Positions 9,390-21,611 of a DNA stretch of 64,000 nt are shown here, piece by piece; the stretch's first letter is position 1, and the number at the start of each line of letters is the position of its first letter. The DNA is from Porphyrobacter sp. HT-58-2. GTDB lineage: Bacteria > Pseudomonadota > Alphaproteobacteria > Sphingomonadales > Sphingomonadaceae. The stretch is from contig NZ_CP022600.1 of NCBI RefSeq assembly GCF_002952215.1, forward strand, positions 2,232,001 to 2,296,000, read 5' to 3'. The position numbers and the translations under genes are program-made. Under the pieces are notes generated by a model. That model was given only the letters and a program-made list of their open reading frames with translations. It was not told the origin of the DNA and did no database searches.

Positions 9390-10301
9390 ATGCTCGCCGA
9401 TACCCAGAGCACGGTGCTTAGCGATGCGATCAAGCGGGTCCAGTCCGAGATCGATTCGCTGTTCGATGCGTTGCTGCCCGTGCCGGACGATACCAGCGCG
9501 CGCCTGATCGAGGCCATGCGCTATGCCGCGATCGGCGGGGGCAAGCGGGTGCGCCCGCTGCTGGTGGTCAGCACCGCCGCCCTGTTCGGCGTCTCGCGCG
9601 ATGCGGCACTGCGCGCGGGCGCGGCGATCGAGGCGATCCATGTCTATTCGCTGATCCACGATGATTTGCCCTGCATGGACAATGACGATCTGCGTCACGG
9701 CAAGCCTACGCTGCACAAGGTCTATGACGAGGCGACAGCCGTGCTGGCTGGCGATGCGCTCCACGCGCTGGCGTTTGAAATCCTCGCCGATGATGCCACC
9801 AGCGAAGACCCCTTCACCCGCAGCGAGTTGATCCTGACGCTGGGCAAGGCCAGCGGCATGCACGGCATGGCGGGCGGCCAGATGATGGACATGGTCGCCG
9901 ATGAAGAGGGCGTTCAGTACGATCTCCACACCATCACCCGCCTGCAACAGCTGAAAACCGGCGCGTTGCTGGCCGCCAGTGTCGAGATGGGGGCGGTTCT
10001 CGGCAAGGTTTCCCCGCCAGGCCGCGCGCATCTGCGGGCCTATGCCCGCGATATTGGCCTCGCATTCCAGATTGCCGACGATCTGCTGGATGTGGAGGGC
10101 GATCAGGACAAGGCGGGCAAGGCGCTGCGCAAGGATGACGAGCAGGGCAAGCAGACCTTCGTTACCTTGCTTGGCGTGGACCGGGCGCGGGAACAGGCGC
10201 GTGCGCTGGTCGACCAGGCAATCCAGCGGCTGTCTTCCTACGGCAGCGAGGCGGACGTGCTGCGCGCGCTGGCTCGCTATATCGTCGAACGCGACCACTG
10301 A
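9390..10301 (+). CDS. ispA: Polyprenyl (farnesyl) diphosphate synthase
   Basis: Condenses IPP with allylic diphosphates to FPP for quinones, carotenoids and undecaprenyl-PP. The 303-residue product starts at ATG 9390 (MLADTQSTV). The first Asp-rich motif is DDLPCMDNDD at about residue 92, the second is DDLLD at about residue 230, and GGGKRVRPLL lies near the N-terminus. The extra two residues between the first Asp pair (DDLPCMDND) are the bacterial FPP synthase pattern. Just downstream of xseB. I see no dxs in the window, although it often follows. Confidence 0.93.
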   Translation: MLADTQSTVLSDAIKRVQSEIDSLFDALLPVPDDTSARLIEAMRYAAIGGGKRVRPLLVVSTAALFGVSRDAALRAGAAIEAIHVYSLIHDDLPCMDNDDLRHGKPTLHKVYDEATAVLAGDALHALAFEILADDATSEDPFTRSELILTLGKASGMHGMAGGQMMDMVADEEGVQYDLHTITRLQQLKTGALLAASVEMGAVLGKVSPPGRAHLRAYARDIGLAFQIADDLLDVEGDQDKAGKALRKDDEQGKQTFVTLLGVDRAREQARALVDQAIQRLSSYGSEADVLRALARYIVERDH

Positions 10302-10348
10302 CCCGGACGCAACCACCGGGCGCCGCGCCGAAAGAGAGGATACCTGCC

Positions 10349-10861
10349 ATGACACGCCGCGTCGGGATCTATCCCGGGACTTTCGACCCCATCACCCTTG
10401 GCCATGCCGACATTATCCGGCGCGGCTCCAAGCTGGTCGATCACCTGATCATCGGTGTCACCACCAACATCGCGAAAAGCCCGATGTTCTCGGACGCTGA
10501 ACGCATTGCCATGGTCGAGCGTGAAGTCGCCAGCCTCGGTCTCGCCAATGTCGAGGTCGTTGGGTTCAATGCCTTGCTGGTTGACTTTGCCGATGCGCAA
10601 GGCGCCTCGGTCGTGGTGCGCGGTATTCGCGGGGTGACCGACTTCGAATATGAATATCAGCTCACCGGCATGAACCGGCAGCTCAACGACAAGGTGGAAA
10701 CGATCTTCCTGATGGCGGATGTCAGCCTCCAGCCGATCGCCAGCCGATTGGTCAAGGAAATCGCGCTTTATGGCGGCGATATTGCCAAGTTTGTCAGCCC
10801 TGCGGTGTGCGCGGACGTTATGGCCCGGGTTCGCCAACAGGGGCTCAAGGGCGGTCGTTAG
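10349..10861 (+). CDS. coaD: Phosphopantetheine adenylyltransferase
   Basis: Penultimate step of coenzyme A synthesis. The 170-residue length is normal. The nucleotidyltransferase motif YPGTFDPITLGHADII is near the N-terminus, VVVRGIRGVTDFEYE mid-protein, and a variant of the ISSxxVKE motif (IASRLVKEIA) near residue 133. Preceded by GAGAGGA. Lies 47 bp after ispA and before an exported cyclophilin. Confidence 0.96.
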   Translation: MTRRVGIYPGTFDPITLGHADIIRRGSKLVDHLIIGVTTNIAKSPMFSDAERIAMVEREVASLGLANVEVVGFNALLVDFADAQGASVVVRGIRGVTDFEYEYQLTGMNRQLNDKVETIFLMADVSLQPIASRLVKEIALYGGDIAKFVSPAVCADVMARVRQQGLKGGR

Positions 10862-10946
10862 GCGTTGTCCCTGTCGGTAAGGGCGCTTCATTCATTGAAG
10901 TGTCAGCCGGGCAGGGCTAAACGGCCTCGCGAAACCGGATGGAACG

Positions 10947-11663
10947 ATGATCACAGTGAAGCTCTCGCCTGCTCTTGCCGCTCTTCTCATGATGGCCGCG
11001 CCTCACGCTGCGAGCGCGCAGGCACAGCGCGACGATACGCCGCCTGTGGCCTTCGGCGACGATGCCGACAAGGACGGGGACGAGGACGAGGCCGCACCAG
11101 CGGCCATGCGCACCTATGCACCGATCAATTACGATGTTTCCGCCGATCCCGAAAACATCTGGGTGCTCGACCTATCAAATGGCCAGAGGGTCAAGATCCG
11201 GCTTCAGGCTGACTGGGCGCCGGGCCATGTCGAACGCATCAAGACGCTGACGCGCCGCGGCTTTTATGATGGCGTGGTGTTCCACCGCGTAATCGATGGC
11301 TTCATGGCGCAGGGCGGCGATCCGACCGGCACCGGCCAGGGCGGCAGCGAGCTTCCCGACCTCAAGGCGGAATTCAATCCCATGCCGCATGTGCGCGGCA
11401 CGCTGTCGATGGCCCGTGCATCCGAAGAAGACAGCGCCAACAGCCAGTTCTTCATCGTCTTCTATCCGCGCTTCAGCCTCGACAAGAAATATACCAATTT
11501 CGGCCGGGTGATCGAGAACATGGAAGCGGTCGATGCGATCAACCGGGGCGAGCCGCCGAGCGAGCCGACCTATATCGTGCAGGCCTCTATCGCAGCCGAC
11601 AACAAGGCACCGCCGCCCCCCCTGCGCCGGTGGATGATGCCCCGATCTCGGCCGACATGTTGA
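10947..11663 (+). CDS. Exported cyclophilin-type peptidyl-prolyl isomerase, C-terminus frameshifted
   Basis: Cyclophilin (proline cis-trans isomerase) with an N-terminal signal peptide ending near ASAQA, so probably periplasmic. The body shows FYDGVVFHRVIDGFMAQGGD, GTGQGGSELPDLKAEF, GTLSMARASEEDSANSQFF and TNFGRVIENMEAVDAI. After the APPPP stretch the frame gives an unlikely tail (LRRWMMPRSRPTC) and stops at 11663. Adding one C to the run of seven Cs at 11616-11622 would give PAPVDDAPISADMLSAPLS and a stop at 11680, a far more natural end. The catalytic domain is unaffected either way. Confidence 0.85.
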   Translation: MITVKLSPALAALLMMAAPHAASAQAQRDDTPPVAFGDDADKDGDEDEAAPAAMRTYAPINYDVSADPENIWVLDLSNGQRVKIRLQADWAPGHVERIKTLTRRGFYDGVVFHRVIDGFMAQGGDPTGTGQGGSELPDLKAEFNPMPHVRGTLSMARASEEDSANSQFFIVFYPRFSLDKKYTNFGRVIENMEAVDAINRGEPPSEPTYIVQASIAADNKAPPPPLRRWMMPRSRPTC

Positions 11664-11722
11664 GCGCGCCGCTGTCCTAAAGGGCTTTCGCGCTGCCGGG
11701 CAACCGGCTAGGGGCGCGCGCC

Positions 11723-12760
11723 ATGAAGGTAGACCTGTTCGATTTCGAATTGCCGTCAGAGCGCATTGCGCTGCGGCCGGTGCGCCCGCGCGATGCAGCG
11801 CGGATGCTGGTGGTGCGCGGAGCTGATGCGCCGTTCGAGGATCGGGGCGTGCGCGATCTGCCGCAATTGCTCAACCCCGGCGATGTGCTGGTTTTCAACG
11901 ACACCCGCGTGATCCCCGCCCAGCTCGAAGGCCGCCGCGCCGACGGGGAGGCGAAGATCGGCGCGACGCTGCACAAGCGCCTCGACCTCAGGCGCTGGCA
12001 GGCGTTTCTCAAGAATGCCAAGCGCGTGAAGATCGGCGACAGCCTCGTGTTCGGCGGCGGTGTCACCGCCATTGCCGAGGAACGCCACGCCGATGGCTCG
12101 CTCACCCTGTTCTTCGAAGGCGAGGAACCCGTCGAAGTCTTGCTCGACCGTGCCGGCACCATGCCGCTGCCGCCCTATATCGCGTCGAAGCGCGGGGTCG
12201 ATGCACAGGATCTCGAAGACTACCAGACGATGTTCGCGCGCGAGGAAGGCGCGGTTGCGGCGCCGACCGCCTCGCTGCACTTCACGCAAAGGCTGGTCGA
12301 TGCCATTGACGCCGCCGGGGTTGGCCGGGCGATCCTGACGCTGCATGTGGGGGCAGGGACGTTTCTGCCGGTAAAGGCCGAGGACACCGACGACCACCAG
12401 ATGCACGCCGAATTCGGGCGTATCTCCCAGACGACCGCCGCTCAGCTCAACGAAGCGCGTGCGAGGGGTGGCCGGATCATCGCGGTCGGCACCACGGTGC
12501 TGCGTCTGCTCGAAAGCGCGGTGGACGAAAATGGCGTGATCCAGCCCTTCGCCGGAGACACCAGCATCTTCATTACGCCGGGCTACAAGCTGAAGGCGGT
12601 GGATGGGCTCATGACCAATTTCCACCTGCCCAAATCGACCTTGATGATGCTCGTCAGCGCGCTGATGGGGCGTGATCGCATGATGGCCGCCTATGCCCAT
12701 GCGATCGCAAATGAATACCGCTTCTATTCCTATGGTGACTCCTCGCTACTGCTCCCGTAA
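11723..12760 (+). CDS. queA: S-adenosylmethionine:tRNA ribosyltransferase-isomerase
   Basis: Makes epoxyqueuosine in tRNA from preQ1-tRNA. The 345-residue product starts [16 protein letters not shown], with [35 protein letters not shown], the SLHFT motif and [12 protein letters not shown], all characteristic. Ends [15 protein letters not shown] and a short tail. tgt, the previous enzyme of the pathway, lies 2.5 kb downstream on the same strand, separated by an ABC exporter and an outer-membrane protein. Confidence 0.97.
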   Translation: MKVDLFDFELPSERIALRPVRPRDAARMLVVRGADAPFEDRGVRDLPQLLNPGDVLVFNDTRVIPAQLEGRRADGEAKIGATLHKRLDLRRWQAFLKNAKRVKIGDSLVFGGGVTAIAEERHADGSLTLFFEGEEPVEVLLDRAGTMPLPPYIASKRGVDAQDLEDYQTMFAREEGAVAAPTASLHFTQRLVDAIDAAGVGRAILTLHVGAGTFLPVKAEDTDDHQMHAEFGRISQTTAAQLNEARARGGRIIAVGTTVLRLLESAVDENGVIQPFAGDTSIFITPGYKLKAVDGLMTNFHLPKSTLMMLVSALMGRDRMMAAYAHAIANEYRFYSYGDSSLLLP

Positions 12761-12769
12761 CGCCGGGGC

Positions 12770-13714
12770 ATGAACGAACCGATCCTGTCGATCCGCGGCC
12801 TGACCAAGACCTATAAGGGCGGCACCCGCGCGCTGGACGGGGTCGATCTCGACATCCGCAAGGGCGAGATCTTCGCGCTGCTCGGGCCCAATGGCGCGGG
12901 CAAGACGACGCTGATCGGGGCGGTGTGCGGACTGGTACGGCCCACCGGCGGCACGATGCACGCCTTCGGGCACGATCTCGCACATGACTGGCGCCGGGCG
13001 CGGGCGCGGATCGGGCTGGTGCCGCAGGAACTCAGCACCGACATGTTCGAAACCGTGCGCCGCGCGGTGACCTATTCCCAGGGCCTGTTCGGAAAGGCCC
13101 ACGATCCGGCGCGGATCGAAGAAATCCTGCACAGCCTCTCGCTGTGGGACAAGCGCGACACGCAGATTCGCGCGCTCTCCGGCGGGATGAAGCGCCGCGT
13201 GCTGATCGCCAAGGCGCTCGCGCATGAGCCCGAACTACTGTTCCTCGATGAGCCCACTGCTGGCGTGGATGTGGAATTGCGCAAGGGGATGTGGGAACAG
13301 ATCGCGGCGCTGAAAGAACGCGGCGTCACCATCATCCTCACCACCCATTACATCGAGGAAGCCGAGGAAATGGCCGACCGCGTCGGAATCATCCGCGGCG
13401 GGCGCATCCTGATGGTGGATGACAAGCACGCGATGATGGAGCGGCTCGGCACGACCGAAGCGGTGATCGATCTCGCCGCGCCATTACCCGCGCTGCCGCC
13501 AGCGATTGCCGCCTTCCCGGTTGAGCTCGGCAAGGGCGGTATGCGCCTCATCTATCGCGGCGGTAGCGGCGCGGGCGGGGGCGGGGCCGAGGTCGCGCAA
13601 TTGGTGCAGGCCCTAACGCGAGCGGAAATTGCCTTCACCAGCATCGACATCCACGATTCGTCGCTGGAGGACATATTCGTCGGCCTGCTGGGCGCGCAGG
13701 GGGAGGCGGCGTGA
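12770..13714 (+). CDS. ABC transporter ATP-binding protein (YadG/NodI-like)
   Basis: A 314-residue ATPase. Walker [13 protein letters not shown] is near residue 43, signature LSGGMKRRV near 139, Walker [13 protein letters not shown] near 160, and the switch His is in [17 protein letters not shown]-terminal extension carries a Gly-rich spacer ([12 protein letters not shown]) and ends [14 protein letters not shown]. It overlaps the permease start by one base (TGATG). The pair resembles E. coli YadG/YadH; the exported substrate is unknown. Position between queA and tgt does not by itself imply a queuosine role. Confidence 0.92.
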   Translation: MNEPILSIRGLTKTYKGGTRALDGVDLDIRKGEIFALLGPNGAGKTTLIGAVCGLVRPTGGTMHAFGHDLAHDWRRARARIGLVPQELSTDMFETVRRAVTYSQGLFGKAHDPARIEEILHSLSLWDKRDTQIRALSGGMKRRVLIAKALAHEPELLFLDEPTAGVDVELRKGMWEQIAALKERGVTIILTTHYIEEAEEMADRVGIIRGGRILMVDDKHAMMERLGTTEAVIDLAAPLPALPPAIAAFPVELGKGGMRLIYRGGSGAGGGGAEVAQLVQALTRAEIAFTSIDIHDSSLEDIFVGLLGAQGEAA

Positions 13715-14481
13715 TGCATTTCAATCTCCGCAGCGCCTATGCCATTTACCGCCGCGAAATGGCCCGCGCGTTCCGCACCGCGTTCCAGTCGATCCTGTCG
13801 CCAGTGCTGACAACCTCGCTCTATTTCGTGGTGTTTGGCAGCGTGATCGGCGCGCGGATGGAGCCTATCGGCGGTGTGCCTTACGGCGCCTTCATCATTC
13901 CCGGCCTGCTGATGCTGACGCTGCTGGGCGAGACGACCTCCAACGCCAGCTTCGGCATCTACATGCCGCGCTTTACCGGCACGATCTACGAACTGCTTTC
14001 CGCTCCTGTGGGTGTGGCCGAGACACTGGCAGGCTTCGTTGGCGCGGCGATGACCAAGGGGCTGATCCTTGCCGCGATCATCCTCGCCACGGCGACCTTT
14101 TTCGTCGATTACGAAATCGCCCATCCGGTTTTCGCCGCCGGTTACATCATGCTGGTGGCGTCGAGCTTCGCGCTGTTCGGATTTATCCTCGGCATCTGGG
14201 CTGACAGTTTCGAAAAGCTGGGCATCATCCCGTTGCTGATTCTCACGCCGCTGACATTCCTTGGCGGCACCTTCTATTCGATCGGCGATTTGCCGGCACC
14301 GTGGGACGGACTTGCGCTCGCCAACCCCATCGCCTTTCTGGTGAGCGGGTTGCGCTGGACCTTCTACGGCACATCGGACGTGCCGATTGCGCTGTCGCTG
14401 GGACTGACGCTGGGCTTTCTTGCGCTTTGTACCATCATCATCGCGGTGATCTTCCGCACCGGATGGCGGCTGCGCGAATGA
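13714..14481 (+). CDS. ABC-2 type transporter permease (YadH-like)
   Basis: A 255-residue membrane protein with six hydrophobic segments. Start at ATG 13714, directly overlapping the ATPase stop (GTG 13711 is an alternative). [15 protein letters not shown] and [27 protein letters not shown] match the ABC-2 family core, with [13 protein letters not shown] near the C-terminus. Forms the membrane half of the exporter encoded upstream. Confidence 0.9.
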   Translation: MHFNLRSAYAIYRREMARAFRTAFQSILSPVLTTSLYFVVFGSVIGARMEPIGGVPYGAFIIPGLLMLTLLGETTSNASFGIYMPRFTGTIYELLSAPVGVAETLAGFVGAAMTKGLILAAIILATATFFVDYEIAHPVFAAGYIMLVASSFALFGFILGIWADSFEKLGIIPLLILTPLTFLGGTFYSIGDLPAPWDGLALANPIAFLVSGLRWTFYGTSDVPIALSLGLTLGFLALCTIIIAVIFRTGWRLRE

Positions 14482-14536
14482 GCGGGGCGCGTCCGGCCAA
14501 TGCTATTGGTCGGACAGAATGCACCTCCAAACGGAC

Positions 14537-14560
14537 ATGAACGGCAACTTGTCCGTTCAT
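14537..14560. repeat. 8-bp perfect inverted repeat in the 162 bp gap after the ABC permease
   Basis: ATGAACGG and CCGTTCAT flank an 8-nt loop (CAACTTGT). GGAC next to the left arm gives a partly overlapping alternative pairing with GTCC in the loop. No T-run follows, so it is not a clear terminator. It lies between the ABC permease and the outer-membrane protein gene and could be an mRNA-end structure or an operator for the latter. Confidence 0.5.
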
Positions 14561-14643
14561 TCATTGCGCAGAAAGCGTCGGATTCCTAACTGCTTGGCCA
14601 CCGCCGCAACTTTTGCGGCAGGTCAAGAAAAGGACATACACGC

Positions 14644-16431
<1,788 letters not shown>

Positions 16432-16432
<1 letters not shown>

Positions 16433-16734
16433 TGCCCAAACTGCCTGAAGACTGTCAGACCATGGTCGAGGTGCGCGAGGGCGTCGATGCGCTCGATCGC
16501 GAACTGGTGGCGCTGCTGGCGAAGCGCTTCGGCTACATGCGCGCAGCAGCCCGGATCAAGTCAAGCCGCGATGCGGTACGCGACGAAGCCCGCAAGGCCA
16601 GTGTGATCGCCGCTGCCGTCGCCGAGGCCGAGGGGCAGGGCCTGCCCGCCGATGTCATTGCGGACATCTGGGAGCGCCTCGTCGAAGGCTCCATCGCCTA
16701 TGAATTCACCGAGTGGGACCGGATCAGGGATTAA
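16432..16734 (+). CDS. Chorismate mutase (AroQ class)
   Basis: A 100-residue all-helical AroQ-fold protein: VREGVDALDRELVALLAKRFGYMRAAARIK carries the usual Arg/Asp/Lys pattern, and VRDEARKASVIAAAVAEAEG the second-helix residues. Converts chorismate to prephenate for Phe/Tyr synthesis; the closely related isochorismate pyruvate-lyase activity cannot be excluded. Coupled to tgt. Its last 11 bp overlap the 3' end of the convergent oxidoreductase gene. Confidence 0.85.
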
Positions 16735-17365
16735 CCGCGTCCTGCCCAAGAAAGGCGGCAAGCCGCGCCTGCTTCTTTTCTGGCGCTTTCTGCCGCACTG
16801 TCCGCGCCAGCTTCGCCACCCGCGCTTCCCACTTCGCAAGATTGCGCGGCGGGGTGTTCTCGCCCACCGGGCCGAGCGATATTGTGCGCACTGGCGCAAA
16901 GCCGCAAAAGCCGAGGATCTGTCCCTTCCAGCGCCGGATCAGCGGGTTGCCGTAATACCACCTGAGCACGAAGGGCGGGGTGTCCATCGTCGCGATCAGA
17001 TCGGCTGAACGGCCCTGCATCAGCTTGTCCCACCACGGATCGCCGACATGGTAGGCGAAGGTGAATTTGGGCAGGAACAGGCGGTCGACCAAACCCTTGA
17101 GCGCCGCGGGCTCCGCGCCCCACCACATCGGGAAGGCGACCACGAGATGATCGCAGGCGTCGAGCAATTCGGCGAGACGCTGGATATCGGGTTCCCAGGC
17201 CGTGCGCTGCTTGTAGCCATGACGCAGCACCGGCGAAAAGGCGAGATCGCGCACCGCCACCCGCGTCACCTGCGCTGTCGCGGGCAGAGTGCCGGCGTAG
17301 ACATCAAGCAGATGCGTGGTCAGCCGACCTTCATCGGGATGGCCATCAAGCAGCAGCACCTTCAT
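16724..17365 (-). CDS. NAD(P)H oxidoreductase, flavodoxin-fold quinone reductase family
   Basis: A 213-residue protein from ATG 17365 (MKVLLLDGHPDEGRL). The fold signature is KVLLLDGHP at the start, then DHLVVAFPMWWGAEPAALKGLVDRLF at about residues 77-102, as in NQO1/MdaB/KefF-type reductases. Predicted two-electron quinone or dye reduction using FMN or FAD. It overlaps the chorismate mutase gene tail-to-tail by 11 bp. Confidence 0.85.
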   Translation of the reverse strand: MKVLLLDGHPDEGRLTTHLLDVYAGTLPATAQVTRVAVRDLAFSPVLRHGYKQRTAWEPDIQRLAELLDACDHLVVAFPMWWGAEPAALKGLVDRLFLPKFTFAYHVGDPWWDKLMQGRSADLIATMDTPPFVLRWYYGNPLIRRWKGQILGFCGFAPVRTISLGPVGENTPPRNLAKWEARVAKLARTVRQKAPEKKQARLAAFLGQDAVNP

Positions 17366-17407
17366 CGCAATCGCTCCCGTTTGGGCCAGAATTGCAGCGC
17401 GCAAGGC

Positions 17408-17438
17408 AAAAGAAAAGGGCGACCCCGCAGGATCGCCC
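17408..17438 (-). terminator. Intrinsic terminator of rpsD
   Basis: Minus strand: GGGCGATCC-TGCG-GGGTCGCCC hairpin followed by TTTTCTTTT, 31 bp beyond the rpsD stop codon. Confidence 0.85.
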
Positions 17439-17469
17439 TCTTGCTTGGCTGTTCAGCGGAGAAACCGGA

Positions 17470-18084
17470 TCAGCGCGAGTAGAATTCCACCACCAGGTTC
17501 GGTTCCATCGTCACCGGGTAGGGGACTTCGTCAAGCTTCGGCACGCGGGTGAAGGTCACCTTGTCGTTGCCGTCGGGCATGACGTAATCGGGAATGTCGC
17601 GCTCGGCGAGGCCCTGCGCTTCGATCACCAGCGCCATTTCCTTGGCCTTGGCACCCAGGCTGACGACATCGCCCACCATGACGCGGCGCGAGGCGATGTT
17701 GCACTTCTGGCCGTTGACATAGATGTGGCCGTGGCTGACGAGCTGACGAGCCGCGAAGATCGTCGGCGCGAACTTGGCGCGGTAAACGACCATGTCCAGA
17801 CGCTGTTCGAGCAGGCCGATGAGGTTCTGGCTCGTGTCGCCCTTCATGCGCGAGGCTTCAAGGTAGTTGCGCTTGAACTGCTTTTCGGTGACGTCGCCGT
17901 AATAGCCCTTGAGCTTCTGCTTGGCGCGCAGCTGCAGGCCATAATCGCTCATCTTGCCCTTGCGGCGCTGACCGTGTTGGCCGGGGCCGTAGGAACGCTT
18001 GTTCACCGGGGAATTGGGACGGCCCCAGATGTTCTCGCCCATACGGCGATCAAGCTTGTGCTTGGCGCTCTTGCGCTTCGACAT
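17470..18084 (-). CDS. rpsD: 30S ribosomal protein S4
   Basis: Primary 16S rRNA-binding protein. The 204-residue product starts [21 protein letters not shown]. The S4 RNA-binding domain is [30 protein letters not shown] at about residues 92-121. Stands alone with its own terminator and a 166 bp leader containing a small hairpin. In E. coli S4 autoregulates translation; no such structure can be asserted here. Confidence 0.98.
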   Translation of the reverse strand: MSKRKSAKHKLDRRMGENIWGRPNSPVNKRSYGPGQHGQRRKGKMSDYGLQLRAKQKLKGYYGDVTEKQFKRNYLEASRMKGDTSQNLIGLLEQRLDMVVYRAKFAPTIFAARQLVSHGHIYVNGQKCNIASRRVMVGDVVSLGAKAKEMALVIEAQGLAERDIPDYVMPDGNDKVTFTRVPKLDEVPYPVTMEPNLVVEFYSR

Positions 18085-18108
18085 AAGTCGTATCCTTCAA
18101 ATTGCTGA

Positions 18109-18125
18109 GCGACCCCATTGGTCGC
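18109..18125 (-). promoter_or_regulatory. Small hairpin in the rpsD leader
   Basis: GCGACC/GGTCGC with a 5-nt loop, 25-40 nt before the rpsD start codon. Could affect access to the GAAGGA Shine-Dalgarno that lies downstream. No further evidence. Confidence 0.35.
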
Positions 18126-18250
18126 CTTCAACCCGGCATCGCTCCATCGGGACGTGTGTCCTGATGCGGCCGCCGCTTCACCGGGGTGCGGAGCCCATTT
18201 GCGAAGGCGCGCGCCTAGCAGGACTGGGCGCGAAGTCAAGCATGGATGGC

Positions 18251-18997
18251 CTAGTCGCGCCGCTCGCGCTCCAGCGTACTGAGAATGCCGCGCAGCGTGC
18301 GCACCTCAAGGTGGTTCCAGCCCGGTTTGGTCAGCAATGTGCGCAAGGTGCGCCGTGACGCTTCGGCGCGGCTTTCCGGAAAGAAATAGTCACGCGGTTC
18401 CAGCAGTCTTTCGAAATGGGCGATCATCGCCTCAAGTTCTTCCTGCGGGGCAGGGGGCAGGGTGTCCTCCAGCGTCGGCTGCACCAGCGAACCACCTGCA
18501 TCGGCGATCTCGCGTCCCATGCGCGACCATTCATAGGCGACCAGGATGACCGCCTGCGCCAGATTGAGCGAGCCGAACTCGGGATTGATCGGGATTGTCA
18601 GGATGTTGCGGGCCAGAGCCACATCCTCGGTTTCGAGCCCGGAACGCTCCGGCCCGAAGATGATCGCGTGGCGACCGGGCAGGGTGTGGACTTGCCGCCC
18701 CGCCTCGTCAGCACCGATCACCGGCTTGGTCACGCCGCGCTTTCTGACCGTGGTGGCATGGACATGAGCGCAGTCGGCGACCGCTTCGGCGGTGGTCTCG
18801 AACACCCTGGCCTGTTCCAGCACAATGTCCGCGCCTGCCGCCGCTGGCCCTGCCGAGGGGTTGGGCCAACCATCGCGCGGCGCCACAAGCCGCATTTCGG
18901 TCAGCCCGAAGTTGAGCATCGCGCGCGCCGCCTTGCCGATATTCTCCCCCAGCTGCGGGCGCACCAGCACAATCACAGGTCTGTTGAGATCAGACAT
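18251..18997 (-). CDS. trmJ: SPOUT RNA methyltransferase, TrmJ/LasT type
   Basis: A 248-residue SAM-dependent 2'-O-methyltransferase of the TrmH superfamily. VLVRPQLGENIGKAARAMLNFGL (motif 1) is at the N-terminus, then HAIIFGPERSGLETEDVA (motif 2) and INPEFGSLNLAQAVILVAYEW (motif 3), typical of TrmJ acting on tRNA position 32. Last gene of the run rpiB-glyA-72 aa-nrdR-trmJ; it starts 8 bp after the nrdR stop. Confidence 0.88.
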   Translation of the reverse strand: MSDLNRPVIVLVRPQLGENIGKAARAMLNFGLTEMRLVAPRDGWPNPSAGPAAAGADIVLEQARVFETTAEAVADCAHVHATTVRKRGVTKPVIGADEAGRQVHTLPGRHAIIFGPERSGLETEDVALARNILTIPINPEFGSLNLAQAVILVAYEWSRMGREIADAGGSLVQPTLEDTLPPAPQEELEAMIAHFERLLEPRDYFFPESRAEASRRTLRTLLTKPGWNHLEVRTLRGILSTLERERRD

Positions 18998-19004
18998 TTA
19001 AGTA

Positions 19005-19466
19005 TTATTCTTTCGCGGCTTGCTGGACAGTGCTGGCAAATTCTTCGAAGTCGCGCGCTTCGGAGAAATCGCGATACACCGAGGCGAAGCGAATATAGGC
19101 GACCGAGTCGATCTGCCTGAGCCCTTCCATCACCAGCTCGCCGATATGGGAGGATGCGACTTCGGCCTCGCCCGAGGTTTCAACCTGCCGCTGGATCCCG
19201 GAAATCAGCTGGTCGAGCCGCTCCTGTTCGATTTCCCGCTTGCGACAGGCGAGAGCGACCGACTGTTCAAGCTTGGAGCGCTCGAACGGCTCACGCCGGT
19301 CCCCGGACTTCACCACCACGACCTCACGCAGTTGGACGCGTTCAAAGGTGGTGAACCGCGCCCCGCAGGACGAACACTGGCGCCGTCGCCGGATCGAGGT
19401 GCCATCCTCGGTCGGGCGGCTATCCTTCACCTGAGAATCATCATGGGCGCAGAAGGGGCAGCGCAT
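19005..19466 (-). CDS. nrdR: Transcriptional repressor NrdR
   Basis: Zn-finger/ATP-cone regulator of ribonucleotide reductase genes. The 153-residue length is normal. The Zn ribbon is CPFCAHDD...CSSCGARF (CxxC twice, with RRRRQC between), followed by the ATP-cone segment [16 protein letters not shown]. Lies downstream of glyA and a 72-residue membrane protein, as in many alphaproteobacteria. No nrd gene is in the window. Confidence 0.96.
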   Translation of the reverse strand: MRCPFCAHDDSQVKDSRPTEDGTSIRRRRQCSSCGARFTTFERVQLREVVVVKSGDRREPFERSKLEQSVALACRKREIEQERLDQLISGIQRQVETSGEAEVASSHIGELVMEGLRQIDSVAYIRFASVYRDFSEARDFEEFASTVQQAAKE

Positions 19467-19474
19467 TAAGGGGG

Positions 19475-19693
19475 TTACTTTCTGATCCTCTGATACAGCG
19501 CGAAGCTCGCTCCGACGAGACCGCCAAGGATCGGGCCACCGACGATGAGCGCCCCGGCGAGCGCGCCGATTCCGGTGCCGATCAGCACCGGCTTGGTCGA
19601 AGGGTGGTTCAAACCTTCCCTTGCCATGCCGGTGACCTCGACTGTCACATCCTCAACCCATTCGGGGGTCTGGCGGGGGCCCTGATCGCTCAT
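19475..19693 (-). CDS. Small membrane protein between glyA and nrdR
   Basis: A 72-residue protein from ATG 19693 ([16 protein letters not shown]), ten bp after glyA. A soluble acidic N-terminus is followed by a Gly-rich hydrophobic hairpin ([30 protein letters not shown]) and a basic end. Not recognised. Its place inside a tight operon and normal codon use argue that it is real. Confidence 0.7.
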   Translation of the reverse strand: MSDQGPRQTPEWVEDVTVEVTGMAREGLNHPSTKPVLIGTGIGALAGALIVGGPILGGLVGASFALYQRIRK

Positions 19694-19703
19694 GATGGCT
19701 GCC

Positions 19704-21022
<1,319 letters not shown>

Positions 21023-21026
<4 letters not shown>

Positions 21027-21502
21027 TGATGGGTCTCGATATGATCGGGGAAGAACGGGGGCTGGCCAAGCTTGCCGACCCGGCGCTGGTGACGCCCGGC
21101 GGGGTCACCGGCATCGGCGAATTCGGTGTCAAGGAAAGTGGCGATGCAGGACTTGGCCATCTCAATCCCTACGAGCCGCGCGCCCATTGCGATGCAATTG
21201 GCATCATTATGTTCGCGGGCGAGGGCGGCAGAGAGCGGTTCGGAGACCAAAGCGCAGCGCACATCAGGGTGACGGTTGACGCTGATCGAGATGCCGATGC
21301 CCGAGCCGCACAGCGCGATCCCGTATTCGACCGTGCCTTCGGCGATGATCTCGGCGAGGCGGTAGCCGTAATCGGGGTAGTCGACGCTCTGGCCGGGTTC
21401 CGGCCCGAGATCGGCGACCTCATGGCCTTCTTCAACCAGCCATTCGGCAAGTTCGGCTTTCAATTCCACGGCGGCGTGGTCGGAGGAGATGGCAATGCGC
21501 AT
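21023..21502 (-). CDS. rpiB: Ribose-5-phosphate isomerase B
   Basis: Interconverts ribose-5-P and ribulose-5-P. The 159-residue product starts at ATG 21502 ([15 protein letters not shown]). [13 protein letters not shown] and [20 protein letters not shown] are the RpiB signature, with the Cys of LCGSG as catalytic base. First gene of the glyA operon, overlapping it by 4 bases. Confidence 0.95.
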
Positions 21503-21579
21503 GGCAGCCCCATACGCGCTGGGGGAGAGATTCTCCACCCCTTCGCGCAGGCTTTTCGACCGCAGGCAGATGGCGCGTG

Positions 21580-21601
21580 AAAAACCCCGCCGAAGCGGGG
21601 T
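21580..21601 (-). terminator. Intrinsic terminator of the dnaG-rpoD operon
   Basis: Minus strand: a 7-bp stem (ACCCCGC/GCGGGGT) with a TTCG tetraloop followed by TTTTT, just past the rpoD stop. The plus-strand reading also gives a stem followed by CTTTC, so it may work weakly both ways. Confidence 0.9.
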
Positions 21602-21611
21602 CTTTCGACAC

